Assembly (NCBI RefSeq): GCF_048898065.1
Contig: NZ_JBLWFI010000001.1
Location: 1,612,001-1,676,000, forward strand
Origin: Tepidibacillus_B infernus
GTDB lineage: Bacteria > Bacillota > Bacilli > Tepidibacillales > Tepidibacillaceae
Length of the DNA: 64,000 bases
Direction of reading: 5' to 3'
This document shows, piece by piece, positions 33,385 through 41,573 of the stretch. Positions within the stretch are counted from its first letter, which is position 1, and each line of letters opens with the position of its first letter. Under the pieces are notes generated by a model, which saw nothing but the letters and a program-made list of their open reading frames with translations, had not been told where the DNA came from and did not search any database. The position numbers and the translations under genes were made by a program.

Positions 33385-34405
33385 CTGCCAACACCTCTTT
33401 TACCGTTACGGTTGATTGATTTAGATACATGATCGCTCTGTTAATTTCCGATTGAGCTCCACGAAACTCCACAATCAAATTACCAAATGGAACCTCTTGT
33501 AATTCTGTGATGTGACCAAATAATACATTGATATCAACATTAAACCGTTTGGAAACTTGAGATAAAATGGGTTCTCCTGCCGTATCTCCTACAAAAACAA
33601 TGCGATGGATTTGTCTTTCACCATCTTGGTTTTCAAGAAGTTTTTTAATTGATTGAGGAATTTCATCATGCATTACTGTACTTACAAAGTTTTTTGCAGT
33701 TTGAGTTTTTGGTGTGGCAAACACCTCAAAAATACTGCCCTGTTCCACAATCTGACCATCTTCAATCACTGCAACTCGATCACATATTTCCCGAATCACA
33801 TTCATTTCATGAGTGATCATCAAAATGGTGATATTGTATTCGCGATTAACTCGCTTTAATAATTCAAGAATAGACATCGTTGTTTGCGGGTCAAGTGCTG
33901 AAGTAGGCTCATCACATAATAATACTTCAGGTTCTGTGGCCAGTGCCCTTGCGATCCCAACCCGTTGTTTTTGACCACCAGATAATTGATCAGGGTAATA
34001 GTCTGCTTTATCTTCTAATCCAACGAATGTTAACAATTCTTCTACTTTCTTCTTGATTTGTTCTTTTGGCATATTTGCTAATTTCAAGGGATAAGCGATA
34101 TTGCCAAAAACAGTTCTTGAGTTCAATAGATTAAAATGTTGGAAGATCATACCAATGTTCTGTCTTGCCTTCCTTAATTCTGCTTTAGATAAACTAGTCA
34201 AATCTTGATCTTTTACGATGACTTTCCCAGTTGTTGGTTTTTCTAACAAATTGACGGTGCGAAGTAGTGAACTTTTACCTGCTCCACTAAAACCAATCAC
34301 GCCAAAGATTTCTCCATGTTCAACAACTAAGTTGATTCCTTTTAAGGCCTCAATCTTTTGTCCACCACTATGATAGACTTTCGTTATATTTTCTAATTTA
34401 ATCAT
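33374..34405 (-). CDS. metN: Methionine ABC transporter, ATPase
   Basis: A 343-aa ATPase. Walker A GFSGAGKSSLLR, Q-loop GMIFQHFNLL, signature LSGGQKQRVGIARAL, Walker B VLLCDEPTSALD. The C-terminal NIL/ACT-like domain (about 265-340) binds methionine and mediates trans-inhibition. ATG 34405 follows GAAGGAGG and gives the family start MIKLENITKVY. First gene behind the S-box riboswitch. Confidence 0.95.
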   Translation of the reverse strand: MIKLENITKVYHSGGQKIEALKGINLVVEHGEIFGVIGFSGAGKSSLLRTVNLLEKPTTGKVIVKDQDLTSLSKAELRKARQNIGMIFQHFNLLNSRTVFGNIAYPLKLANMPKEQIKKKVEELLTFVGLEDKADYYPDQLSGGQKQRVGIARALATEPEVLLCDEPTSALDPQTTMSILELLKRVNREYNITILMITHEMNVIREICDRVAVIEDGQIVEQGSIFEVFATPKTQTAKNFVSTVMHDEIPQSIKKLLENQDGERQIHRIVFVGDTAGEPILSQVSKRFNVDINVLFGHITELQEVPFGNLIVEFRGAQSEINRAIMYLNQSTVTVKEVLADAS

Positions 34406-34444
34406 CTCGATCCTCCTTCTTCTGTACAATTTAGACATGTAAGA

Positions 34445-34530
34445 TAGCCCACAAAAGTGACGCTTTTGTTCATTGCATATTCCGATTACTTTTGCGGGAT
34501 CCCATTCCAATAATGAAAAGAAAGTTATAC
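34445..34530. repeat. Intergenic hairpin element, copy B
   Basis: TAGCCCACAAAAGTGACG and TATTCCGATTACTTTTGCGGG-type segments match copy A at 16921-17007, including the AAAGAAAGTTATAC end. The loop between the arms differs, so the arms are the conserved part. It lies in the metN leader between the S-box terminator and the ribosome site. Confidence 0.6.
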
Positions 34531-34542
34531 ATTCCTTAACAT

Positions 34543-34713
34543 TAAAAAACCCTCTTCTTACACACGATAAGAAGAGGGTTCACATACAAAATGAGTACAC
34601 TCTTCTTATCTACCAAGCTTTTAAGCTTGCAGGAATTGGCACAGTATTCTCATAAGGAGAACCCGCTGCCGAGGTTTCAAAGGGCCAGTCCCTCCACCTC
34701 TCTGGATAAGAAG
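34543..34713 (-). promoter_or_regulatory. SAM-I (S-box) riboswitch of metNIQ
   Basis: The promoter is TTGACA (34777-34772) and TAATAT (34754-34749), spacing 17. The aptamer 34713-34601 begins CTTATCCAGAGAGGTGGAGG and contains the ACTGGCCC and AACCTCGGCAGC cores; its P1 arms TCTTCTTATC/GATAAGAAGA are perfect. The terminator stem AACCCTCTTCTTA/TAAGAAGAGGGTT plus TTTTTT ends at 34543. High SAM should stop transcription before metN. Confidence 0.95.
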
Positions 34714-34950
34714 ATTTGCTATTCAATTTTTTACTTGGAATGACTAGTATATTAAAGCATGAAAAAACAATTGTCAACATAAATTCATCACAAAACTTTT
34801 TTGGTCCAAAACCCTTTCTTTTTCCGATCTACCCTAAAGATTTAGGTTCCAATTGTTTCAAGTTCACTTACAAAAACCCCCAATTTCATATTTAAAGGAA
34901 AAAGTTGATATAATACTTGTGAAAATATCCAGCGAAAGGATTGAAACTAG

Positions 34951-35223
34951 ATGAATGAGAAGATGTTTGTCCTTTATGAAGAAACAGAAAAAACAGAGAT
35001 TAAATATATTAGCTTTGTTGGTGCCTCAAATTCAAAGTTTGATTTGGCCATCATTCACACCGGTCGTTTTTACGGTAAAAATTTAGTGATCAATATTCAA
35101 TCTGGTATAACCGCGATTATTGGCAAAGATGATTTAGAAGAACCAGGCTTTTTAGAAGAAGCTTATCAAATCACGGAAGAAGAAGCAAAAGATCTTTATG
35201 ACTATTTAATTCAATATTATTGA
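34951..35223 (+). CDS. DUF3055 family protein
   Basis: A 90-aa cytoplasmic protein. IKYISFVGASNSKFDLAI near residue 18, GKNLVINIQSG and AIIGKDDLEEPGFLEEAY match the pattern I know for DUF3055 of Bacilli. The fold and role are unknown. No partner genes: S-box promoter region on one side and an IS element on the other. The 34778-34950 gap shows nothing else. Confidence 0.7.
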   Translation: MNEKMFVLYEETEKTEIKYISFVGASNSKFDLAIIHTGRFYGKNLVINIQSGITAIIGKDDLEEPGFLEEAYQITEEEAKDLYDYLIQYY

Positions 35224-35295
35224 TGATGAAAAATTTGTATCTTTACCTCCTTTTCCAATTTGTATTACAATAATACAGTTGATTAGGAGGTTTTA

Positions 35296-35407
35296 GTGAA
35301 CTACCCGCCACCTACGCTTCGCTTAGAGGTGGGGGCTTCTAAGGTAATCGCACCTAACGGTACGAAATTTACTTAGCTATCGAGCCTGTTCCATGCTCTA
35401 TTTATGA
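35296..35407 (-). mobile_element. IS200/IS605-type right end and predicted guide (omega) RNA
   Basis: Beyond the tnpB stop, the minus strand ends in the hairpin GCCCCCACCT...AGGTGGCGGG and TAGTTCAC, the usual right end of IS605-group elements. In such elements the 3' end of the tnpB transcript forms the guide scaffold. The 20 bases beyond the end (35295-35276) would then be the guide. The exact end is inferred from the motif. Confidence 0.6.
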
Positions 35408-36522
35408 TTATACTAACAGTCGCAATCCTTCACGCTTGATATTGATAGAAGCGTTCCAATCTCTATCTGCCACAAAACCACAATCACAATGGAATATGCG
35501 CTCAGAAAGAGATAGAGACTCCTTTACTTGACCGCAACATGAACAAGTTTTGGATGATGGAAACCACTTATCTATTTTGATAAGCTTTTTCCCCTGCTCC
35601 TCTAACTTGTATTGGAGAAAGGTGGTGAACATGCCCCAGCCATTATCATGGACACTTTTGCCAAAATGGAGGGCTTGAGACATCCCTTTCATGTTGAGGT
35701 CTTCGATAACCACGCAGTCATACCGTTTCGCTAATTTGTGTGATTCCTTGTGTAGAAAGTCTTTTCGTTGGTTCGCAATTCTTTCATGTAGCTTCGCTAC
35801 TTTCAGACGCTGTTTGTGCCAACGATTAGAGCCTTTCTTTCTGCGTGATAGAATACGCTGTTCCTTCGCTAATTTTCCCAAGGCTTGGCGATAGAAACGA
35901 GGGTAATTGGCTGTCTTACCTTCTTCGCTATCGACGAATAAGCCATTCATGGAAAAATCTAATCCAACAACAGCTTGTACTTCTTTTTGTGTAGGTTGAT
36001 GTTCGTATTCAGTGAGAATAGAAACATAGTATTTTCCTGTTTTTGTTCGAGAAACCGTACAAGACTTGAGGATATGATGTGACGGGATTTCCCGATGTTG
36101 TTTCATTTTTACAAGTTTCAGTTTCGGTAATTTGATATAGCCATCCAAAAGCATAATGTTTCCGTTGACCACGTTGGTTGTGTAGGACTGTCTCGCCTTG
36201 CGGCTTTTGAACTTAGGAAATTCNNNNNNNNNGCACGACCAGAGAAGAAGTTTTGGTATGCCTTCTGCAAATTCAGTTGAGCGTTTGCCAACGCAAGGCT
36301 ATCGACTTCTTTGAGCCATGCAAACTCCTTTTTGTACTTGGCAGGAGTCGGAAATTTTTGCTTTTTCAAGGCTTCTTTGTCGTCCTTGAACTTCTCATAT
36401 GTTTCCTTTCGTTCAGCCAACATTTTATTGTAAACGAAACGAACGCAACCGAAGGTTTTCGCAAGAAATTGCTCTTGTTCTTGTGTTGGGTACAGACGGA
36501 ACTTATATGCTTTGTTTGCCAT
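35408..36522 (-). CDS. tnpB: TnpB, IS200/IS605-family RNA-guided nuclease (interrupted by N gap)
   Basis: The N-terminal part starts MANKAYKFRLYPTQEQEQF and reaches NFFSGR. After nine N the frame resumes EFPKFKSRKARQSY, then continues to the stop. RuvC residues are present: Asp in GLDFSMNG, Glu in VVIEDLNM and Asp in DRDWNAS. The zinc finger CSCCG...CDCG is intact. The frame change at the gap is most simply a wrong N count: 9 N do not keep frame, while a length of 3n+1 more or fewer would. So the protein is probably complete, about 370 aa. There is no tnpA beside it. Confidence 0.85.
36224..36232. other. Assembly gap (9 N)
   Basis: Nine unknown bases inside tnpB. Repeated IS copies often break assemblies, so this is probably a scaffold join with an estimated length. 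Confidence 0.95.
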
Positions 36523-36689
36523 ATCGAATCACCTCACTTCAATGGGCGCATCACCCGTTGTGAGTAAGCAAAAGCTTCTCAACATCGTGATTCCATTCTA
36601 CTAAAGAAATATTGTAATTTTCACCCAGTCTAATTTCATTGATATATCAGCCTTTCATTTATATAAGACTAATTATATCATAGCAAAAA

Positions 36690-36975
36690 AAGACAACTTT
36701 AAGCTACGCCTAACCGAAATTCATCTCCCACTTTCACTGGTGTTGGCACACCTTCACGTTTAGAAGTGGGAGACTTCTTTCGGAGGGAAGTTAAAATTCC
36801 ATAAAACATTAAAATAAGTTTGTATATTCCATCGCGCTCCGTCATCCGTGCCCTTCTATGAATAAAGATTAAGGAGAGAAAGGCACTTCTGAAGGCACAC
36901 AAAGTGTACAAGTCGTGCTACACAGCTAAAGCTGCTAGTCACGCTATGTCACAGCTTATGGAATATACAAACCCT
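36690..36975 (-). mobile_element. Right-end/guide-RNA remnant of a second IS200/IS605-type element
   Basis: Here the minus strand has a stem TCTCCCACTT...AAGTGGGAGA (about 36723-36771) followed by GAATTTCGGTTAGGCGTAGC, another common right-end form. Upstream is a GC-richer structured stretch (36840-36960). GTTTGTATATTCCAT (36818-36832) and ATGGAATATACAAAC (36958-36972) are perfect inverted copies. No tnpB frame remains. The whole 36523-37042 gap otherwise holds the leader of the intact tnpB. Confidence 0.5.
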
Positions 36976-37014
36976 TAAATGACAAGTGGAGGAAACTTTT
37001 ACTTTCTTAATCTT

Positions 37015-37055
37015 TAAAAAAGTGAGTTGTCGAACGACAAACTCACTTTTTTGAT
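37015..37055. terminator. Bidirectional terminator overlapping the yutD stop
   Basis: AAAAAAGTGAGTTGTCG and CGACAAACTCACTTTTTT pair almost perfectly. The yutD stop codon lies in the stem. Confidence 0.8.
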
Positions 37056-37345
37056 TCCTTTTGCTCGTGCTCCCCATTTTTTGTCTTTTTGAGAATAAAA
37101 TAGGCACAACCAAAATTACAATATTCAAATAGATACTCTTCAAATGATTCGATTTTCATCTCATGGGATACCCGAGGGTTCTCTCCATAAAACCCTTTAA
37201 GGCGCAATTGGTTATAACCCCAATCCCCTACAATATAATCATATTTATCAAGTACTTCACTGTAACGATCACGAAAAGCTTCCGCGTTCCAACCATCTTT
37301 ATGATTCACAACTAATTCGAATGTATGGCCAAACATGTGTATCAT
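37043..37345 (-). CDS. YutD-like DUF1027 protein
   Basis: A 100-aa protein with FELVVNHKDGWNAEAFRDRY, YDYIVGDWGYNQLRLKGFY and a C-terminal FEEYLFEYCNFGCAYFILKK, the pattern of YutD of B. subtilis. Role unknown. It carries a Cys pair near the end. AGGAG lies 12 bases before the start. The neighbouring IS elements do not interrupt it. Confidence 0.82.
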   Translation of the reverse strand: MIHMFGHTFELVVNHKDGWNAEAFRDRYSEVLDKYDYIVGDWGYNQLRLKGFYGENPRVSHEMKIESFEEYLFEYCNFGCAYFILKKTKNGEHEQKESKK

Positions 37346-37512
37346 ATCTTTTATCGACTCCTGTTGTTTAACTTCTCATTTATTGTAGCATAAAATATTA
37401 CAAATTGTTAGATTTCTAATCATGGAAAAGATTACACTTCACTTGTTGACACTACTCTAAAATTTGACTAAAATTACTTTGTAAATAAAAATATATAAAA
37501 AGGGTGATAATA

Positions 37513-37938
37513 ATGGAACTAAAAAATACGAAAACTCTTGAAAACTTAAAAGCTGCATTTGCTGGTGAATCTCAAGCAAATCGCCGTTACCTATACTTCT
37601 CAAAAAGAGCAGATGTTGAAGGATTAGCTGATGTTTCTTCCTCTTTCCAACGTATTGCTGATGGTGAAACATCTCACGCTTTCGGTCATTTCGACATGAT
37701 CTTGAAATATGGTGGTGGCGACCCTGTAACTGATCTTCCAGTAGGAACAACTGCAGATAACTTAAAATCTGCAATTGCCGGTGAAGAATATGAATTCAGT
37801 GAAATGTATCCAGGATTTGCAAAAGTTGCTCGTGAAGAAGGTTTTGACGAAATTGCAGAATGGTTTGAAGTAATGTCAAAATCTGAAAAAGCACATGCTA
37901 ACACATTCAAGAAAATTCTTGATCGTTTAAACGACTAA
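37513..37938 (+). CDS. Rubrerythrin-like diiron protein, no rubredoxin domain
   Basis: A 141-aa four-helix ferritin-like protein. Diiron ligands are visible in FAGESQANRRY, IADGETSHAFGH, IAGEEYEFSEMY and MSKSEKAHANTF. The C-terminal rubredoxin domain (CxxC) of classic rubrerythrin is missing, as in the short sulerythrin-like forms. Such proteins reduce hydrogen peroxide in low-oxygen bacteria. ATG 37513 is chosen (GGGTG before it). The DUF3501 gene follows on the same strand. Confidence 0.9.
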   Translation: MELKNTKTLENLKAAFAGESQANRRYLYFSKRADVEGLADVSSSFQRIADGETSHAFGHFDMILKYGGGDPVTDLPVGTTADNLKSAIAGEEYEFSEMYPGFAKVAREEGFDEIAEWFEVMSKSEKAHANTFKKILDRLND

Positions 37939-38051
37939 TTTCTATTATAAATACTTATCCTATTCATGTATACTTAGAAGTGAGGACTAGGGCTAATTAA
38001 CCTAGTCCATTCTTTTATATGACAAAGTGAAAAGTAAAGGAGGTAATCTTG

Positions 38052-38636
38052 ATGGCAAAGCTAACGAAAGCCGATTTAATTCCATATGCACAATACGTAA
38101 ATTTACACGAAAAATTTTTAAAAGAAGTGATCGCTGAAAAAAAAATGAGAAGGGTTTCGATCAGTGATCGAATGACAGGTTTATTTGAATCAAAACTGAC
38201 CGTATTTTATCAAATTCAGGAAATGATCCGAGCAGAACAAATCACAAACGATACTTACATTGAGGAAATGTTAGATGTATATAATGACCTTCTTCCTGAG
38301 CCAAATGAATTAACCATGACCTTATTCATTGAAATACCAAATCAACAAGAACTTAGAGAATTTAACAAAACCATTGTTGGCATTGAAAAAGCAGTTGAAC
38401 TTGTTTTTGATTCTCACGTCATTACTTCCTACGAACCAGATGCAGAAGATGAGGATGATGAGAAATATACGCAATCTGTACATTATCTCCACTTCCCATT
38501 TACCGATAGTCAAAAACAAGCCTTCTTAAATACAGACAAGGTCACCTTAAGAGTAAATCATGCCAACTATCAAAGAGAGACAACCTTATCTAAAGAATTA
38601 GTTGCAGAATTACAAAAGCAACTGGCAAATCAATAG
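38052..38636 (+). CDS. DUF3501 family protein
   Basis: A 194-aa protein. It starts MAKLTKADLIPYAQY, then RRVSISDRMTGLFESKLTVF, YQIQEMIRAEQI and PEPNELTMTLFIEIP, the pattern of DUF3501. In many bacteria this family is encoded beside rubrerythrin and a heterodisulfide-reductase-like Fe-S protein. Here the rubrerythrin link is kept but the Fe-S gene is absent. Biochemical role unknown, probably in peroxide defence. ATG 38052 follows AAAGGAGG. Confidence 0.78.
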   Translation: MAKLTKADLIPYAQYVNLHEKFLKEVIAEKKMRRVSISDRMTGLFESKLTVFYQIQEMIRAEQITNDTYIEEMLDVYNDLLPEPNELTMTLFIEIPNQQELREFNKTIVGIEKAVELVFDSHVITSYEPDAEDEDDEKYTQSVHYLHFPFTDSQKQAFLNTDKVTLRVNHANYQRETTLSKELVAELQKQLANQ

Positions 38637-38666
38637 AAAGATTTTTCTTTTACCAAGCAGTAGTGT

Positions 38667-38715
38667 CATCCAACTAGTTGGCGCTTTCCAATTAGTTGGA
38701 TGATTTTATTTTTTA
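38667..38715 (+). terminator. Intrinsic terminator after the DUF3501 gene
   Basis: ATCCAACTAGTTGG and CCAATTAGTTGGAT form a 14-bp stem with one G-T type pair and a six-base loop, then a T-rich tail. Confidence 0.8.
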
Positions 38716-38824
38716 GTAAAATCTAAGTTTAAAAGCACTTTATAGGCCATCATACCAGTCCTTCTAAAAAAAAATCGAATACATATATTGTACGAACAAA
38801 ATGATTAGGGAAGGCTTGGTTTGC

Positions 38825-39478
38825 ATGAAAACCATCTATATCCTGTTTTTAGGCGGTTATGACCCGATGTCATGGATCATAAAAATGGTGACTAAAGCTC
38901 CTTATGTCCATTCCATTCTTGCCCTAGATTCCAAACTGACTGAGCTTTATAGCTATAATTTGAAAATCAGAATAAAAAATAGAAGATTATCCTTCCAAAA
39001 TGGTTTTATTGTGGAACAAATAGATCAATATCAAAAGAACTTGCCCTATTGGTTGTATCGAGTGAAGGTTACAAACAAACAATATGATAAAATTGCCCAT
39101 CTCATTAACAAATTTAAAAATAACCCCAATTTAACTTCTTACCACATAAAAGGAGCTCTTGGCTTTGCGTTTCCAATGCTATGGAGACATGTAAATAAAC
39201 AAAAGAAATACACCTTTACTTGCTCGGAATTTATTGCCTATATGCTGCAAACAAGTAATGTCGTATCTTTTGATAAACCAATCTACCAAATATCACCTAA
39301 GGATATTATCCAGACAAACAAATTAAAGTTTTTAGGAAATGGGAAGATTGGCAACTTAAGCAACAGTTTAATACGAAAAAATCCCCCTGTTCTTAAGCAA
39401 CAGAGGGGATATCATCGTATTAGGGATTATTTTACTACTGATTCGCCATTTTCTTATCATTTGGCAAGGTCAAACTAA
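38825..39478 (+). CDS. Permuted papain-like (YiiX/NlpC-type) cysteine hydrolase
   Basis: A 217-aa protein without a signal peptide. A His motif near the N-terminus (KAPYVHSILAL) and a later Cys motif (FTCSEFIAYML, about residue 138) follow the circularly permuted papain/NlpC-P60 order, in which His precedes Cys. Such proteins cleave amide or acyl bonds in cell-wall or lipid substrates. The target is unknown. ATG 38825 is chosen after GGGAAGG. The last 44 bases overlap the convergent MFS gene, whose terminator lies inside this gene. Confidence 0.65.
   Translation: MKTIYILFLGGYDPMSWIIKMVTKAPYVHSILALDSKLTELYSYNLKIRIKNRRLSFQNGFIVEQIDQYQKNLPYWLYRVKVTNKQYDKIAHLINKFKNNPNLTSYHIKGALGFAFPMLWRHVNKQKKYTFTCSEFIAYMLQTSNVVSFDKPIYQISPKDIIQTNKLKFLGNGKIGNLSNSLIRKNPPVLKQQRGYHRIRDYFTTDSPFSYHLARSN
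39376..39412 (-). terminator. Terminator of the MFS gene, inside the facing gene
   Basis: On the minus strand ATCCCC-TCTGTT pairs with AACAG-GGGGAT and is followed by TTTTTT. It lies beyond the MFS stop at 39435 and within the 3' coding part of the convergent hydrolase gene. Confidence 0.75.
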
Positions 39479-40643
39479 TCAATCCAGAAGCAACTAAAAT
39501 CCAACTTAAGAGTTTTAAAACAAAGGTTAATCCACTTTCCGAAGATGCAGCATGGTCGACAAAATATCCTAATGCGGTCGCTCCAATCCCAGCTGCACCA
39601 ATCGCAAAGCCAATCATTAATCCTGAAGCCATCCCCACTTTTCCTGGAATAAGCTCTTGCCCAAAGACCACGGTTACGGCAAAGGAGGAAAATAAGATAA
39701 AACCTAAAAAGCCAACTACAACCATGGCGATGATTCCTTCTACGTACGGTAAGAGAAAAAGGAATGGAATCGCAAGCAGCAATGAAGCGTTAACCACGGT
39801 CTTTTTGCCTAGATAGTCAGCGATTGGCCCTCCAGCTAAGGTTCCTAAAGCACCAAACAATAAAAAGATAAAGGTATAAACACTTGCTTGGTCAATCGTC
39901 ATTTTCGACACATTGATATAGTATAATGGAAGAAAGGTCGTGACCCCGATTGTAATCCAAGACCGCATCGTCACAACGAAAACAAGTAGAAGTAAGAATA
40001 AAGGTTGGTCTTTACCCTTTATTTCTTTTACTGATCGTTGTTGACTTATGCGTTTTTCTTTCATCCAAGGTCTTAAAATCCATAGTAAGTAGGCCGCTAA
40101 CACAGCTGGAATTAAAAAGAATGGTGTCCCTTTTACCCCCATCGTGGATAAAAACAATGGGATCATTAACGGACCCAATGCCTGTCCACCATTGCCACCT
40201 ACTTGGAAAATCGATTGTGCTAGTCCTTTCCCTTTACCTGCAGCCAAATGGGCTCCACGACTTGCCTCAGGATGAAAGGCAGCTGAACCAAGACCACTTA
40301 ATCCAACAAAGAATAACAGCCAGACATAGGATGGGGCAACGGCAATACCTGACAAGCCTAGACCGGTGAAGAACACCCCTAGTGGCAATAACCATAATAA
40401 CGGTTTACGATCAGAAAGGTAACCAAAAACGGGTTGAACCAACGAAGAAGTAACATTTGCTACCATAATAATGAGTCCAGATTGTGTATAAGATAGATCA
40501 AACTCAATGATTAAAATAGGAATTAAAGCCGGTAGTACTGACGTCATTAAATCGTTAAGCATATGACCTAAGCTAATGATCAATAAAGGAACCCGATTAC
40601 TCGCTAAAAGCCTCTTAGTTTGTACCGATGTGGCTGTTTCCAT
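39435..40643 (-). CDS. MFS transporter, fosmidomycin-resistance (Fsr) type
   Basis: A 402-aa membrane protein with twelve predicted spans. MFS loop GYLSDRKPLLWLLP follows span 2. The HPEASRGAHLAAGKGKG segment is typical of the Fsr family, as are SLGHMLNDLMTSVLPALIP and FGALGTLAGGPIADYLGKK. Fsr exports fosmidomycin in E. coli. The natural substrate here is unknown. ATG 40643 is chosen (GAGGGG upstream). Confidence 0.85.
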   Translation of the reverse strand: METATSVQTKRLLASNRVPLLIISLGHMLNDLMTSVLPALIPILIIEFDLSYTQSGLIIMVANVTSSLVQPVFGYLSDRKPLLWLLPLGVFFTGLGLSGIAVAPSYVWLLFFVGLSGLGSAAFHPEASRGAHLAAGKGKGLAQSIFQVGGNGGQALGPLMIPLFLSTMGVKGTPFFLIPAVLAAYLLWILRPWMKEKRISQQRSVKEIKGKDQPLFLLLLVFVVTMRSWITIGVTTFLPLYYINVSKMTIDQASVYTFIFLLFGALGTLAGGPIADYLGKKTVVNASLLLAIPFLFLLPYVEGIIAMVVVGFLGFILFSSFAVTVVFGQELIPGKVGMASGLMIGFAIGAAGIGATALGYFVDHAASSESGLTFVLKLLSWILVASGLISLTLPNDKKMANQ

Positions 40644-40753
40644 TTCACAGTTTCCCCTCTCATATACTCTCTTATTTCTTTCTTTTCTCAAATTAACTAT
40701 ACTTCAAACTATATTTCAAAATAGGCTCTCGATTTCCGTTCCTTAACCCTGCT

Positions 40754-41569
40754 TTAACTATGTTTACCGAAGTAAAATCGTTTTCCTGCAATGACTAGGA
40801 TCAAAATTAGTACACTGGTTAAGACAATCGTTCCCCCAGTAGCCAAATTAAAAAAATACGACAACAAAATTCCGATAATCACAGATAACAAGGAAAAAAT
40901 AACGGCATACATTAACGCTTTTCTAAAACTATTAGCTATTTGCAAACTTGCAGCGACTGGTATCGTCATCAATGAAGAAACCAATAATATCCCCACGACC
41001 CTCATCGATAAGGAAATCGTCAAGGCCACAAGAATAATAAAAATCGTATTGATAAAACGATGAGGTATCCCACTTAGTCTTGCAGCTTCCTCATCAAACG
41101 AGAGATAGAATAATTCTTTAAAAAAGAAATAGATCGCTAATAGTATAATAAATCCAACAATAGCTATCGTAAATAGGTCTTTTCCTGAAACAGCCATTAC
41201 ACTCCCAAATAAATAACCAAATAGATCAACATTTGTACCACTTACTAAGCTAATGAGCACAACTGCCAGTCCGATTCCAGTCGATAGCATAATCGGAATC
41301 GCCAATTCTTCATAGGAACGGTATAATTTACGTAACTTTTCAATTCCTAATGCAGCCAACACCGCAAAAATCATACCTGATAAAACAGGATAAATCCCAC
41401 CTAAAATCCCGGCTGCTACCCCTGCTAGTGTAACGTGAGATAAGGTATCTCCAATTAAAGATAATCTTCGTAGCACGATAAATACACCAATCACCGGACT
41501 GATCACACCAATTAAAATTCCGGCTAAAAAAGCCCGTTGCATAAAATCATACTGTAATATTTCTAACAT
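40754..41569 (-). CDS. znuB: Zinc ABC transporter, permease
   Basis: A 271-aa permease of the ZnuB/AdcB family with about eight spans. MQRAFLAGILIGVISPVIG at the start, LIGDTLSHVTLAGVAAG and LLVSSLMTIPVAASLQIA are typical. Four bases after znuC. Last gene of the znuA-znuC-znuB operon. Confidence 0.92.
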   Translation of the reverse strand: MLEILQYDFMQRAFLAGILIGVISPVIGVFIVLRRLSLIGDTLSHVTLAGVAAGILGGIYPVLSGMIFAVLAALGIEKLRKLYRSYEELAIPIMLSTGIGLAVVLISLVSGTNVDLFGYLFGSVMAVSGKDLFTIAIVGFIILLAIYFFFKELFYLSFDEEAARLSGIPHRFINTIFIILVALTISLSMRVVGILLVSSLMTIPVAASLQIANSFRKALMYAVIFSLLSVIIGILLSYFFNLATGGTIVLTSVLILILVIAGKRFYFGKHS

Positions 41570-41573
41570 CTCT

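Noticed and set aside
35408..36522. TnpB as two separate genes or a pseudogene
   Set aside because: The reading frame resumes with family residues directly after the N run. The split is explained by an incorrect N count rather than mutation.
36699..36911. Minus-strand ORF of 70 aa over the second IS right end
   Set aside because: The sequence is better explained as a structured right end/guide RNA with hairpins. The protein has no recognisable features.
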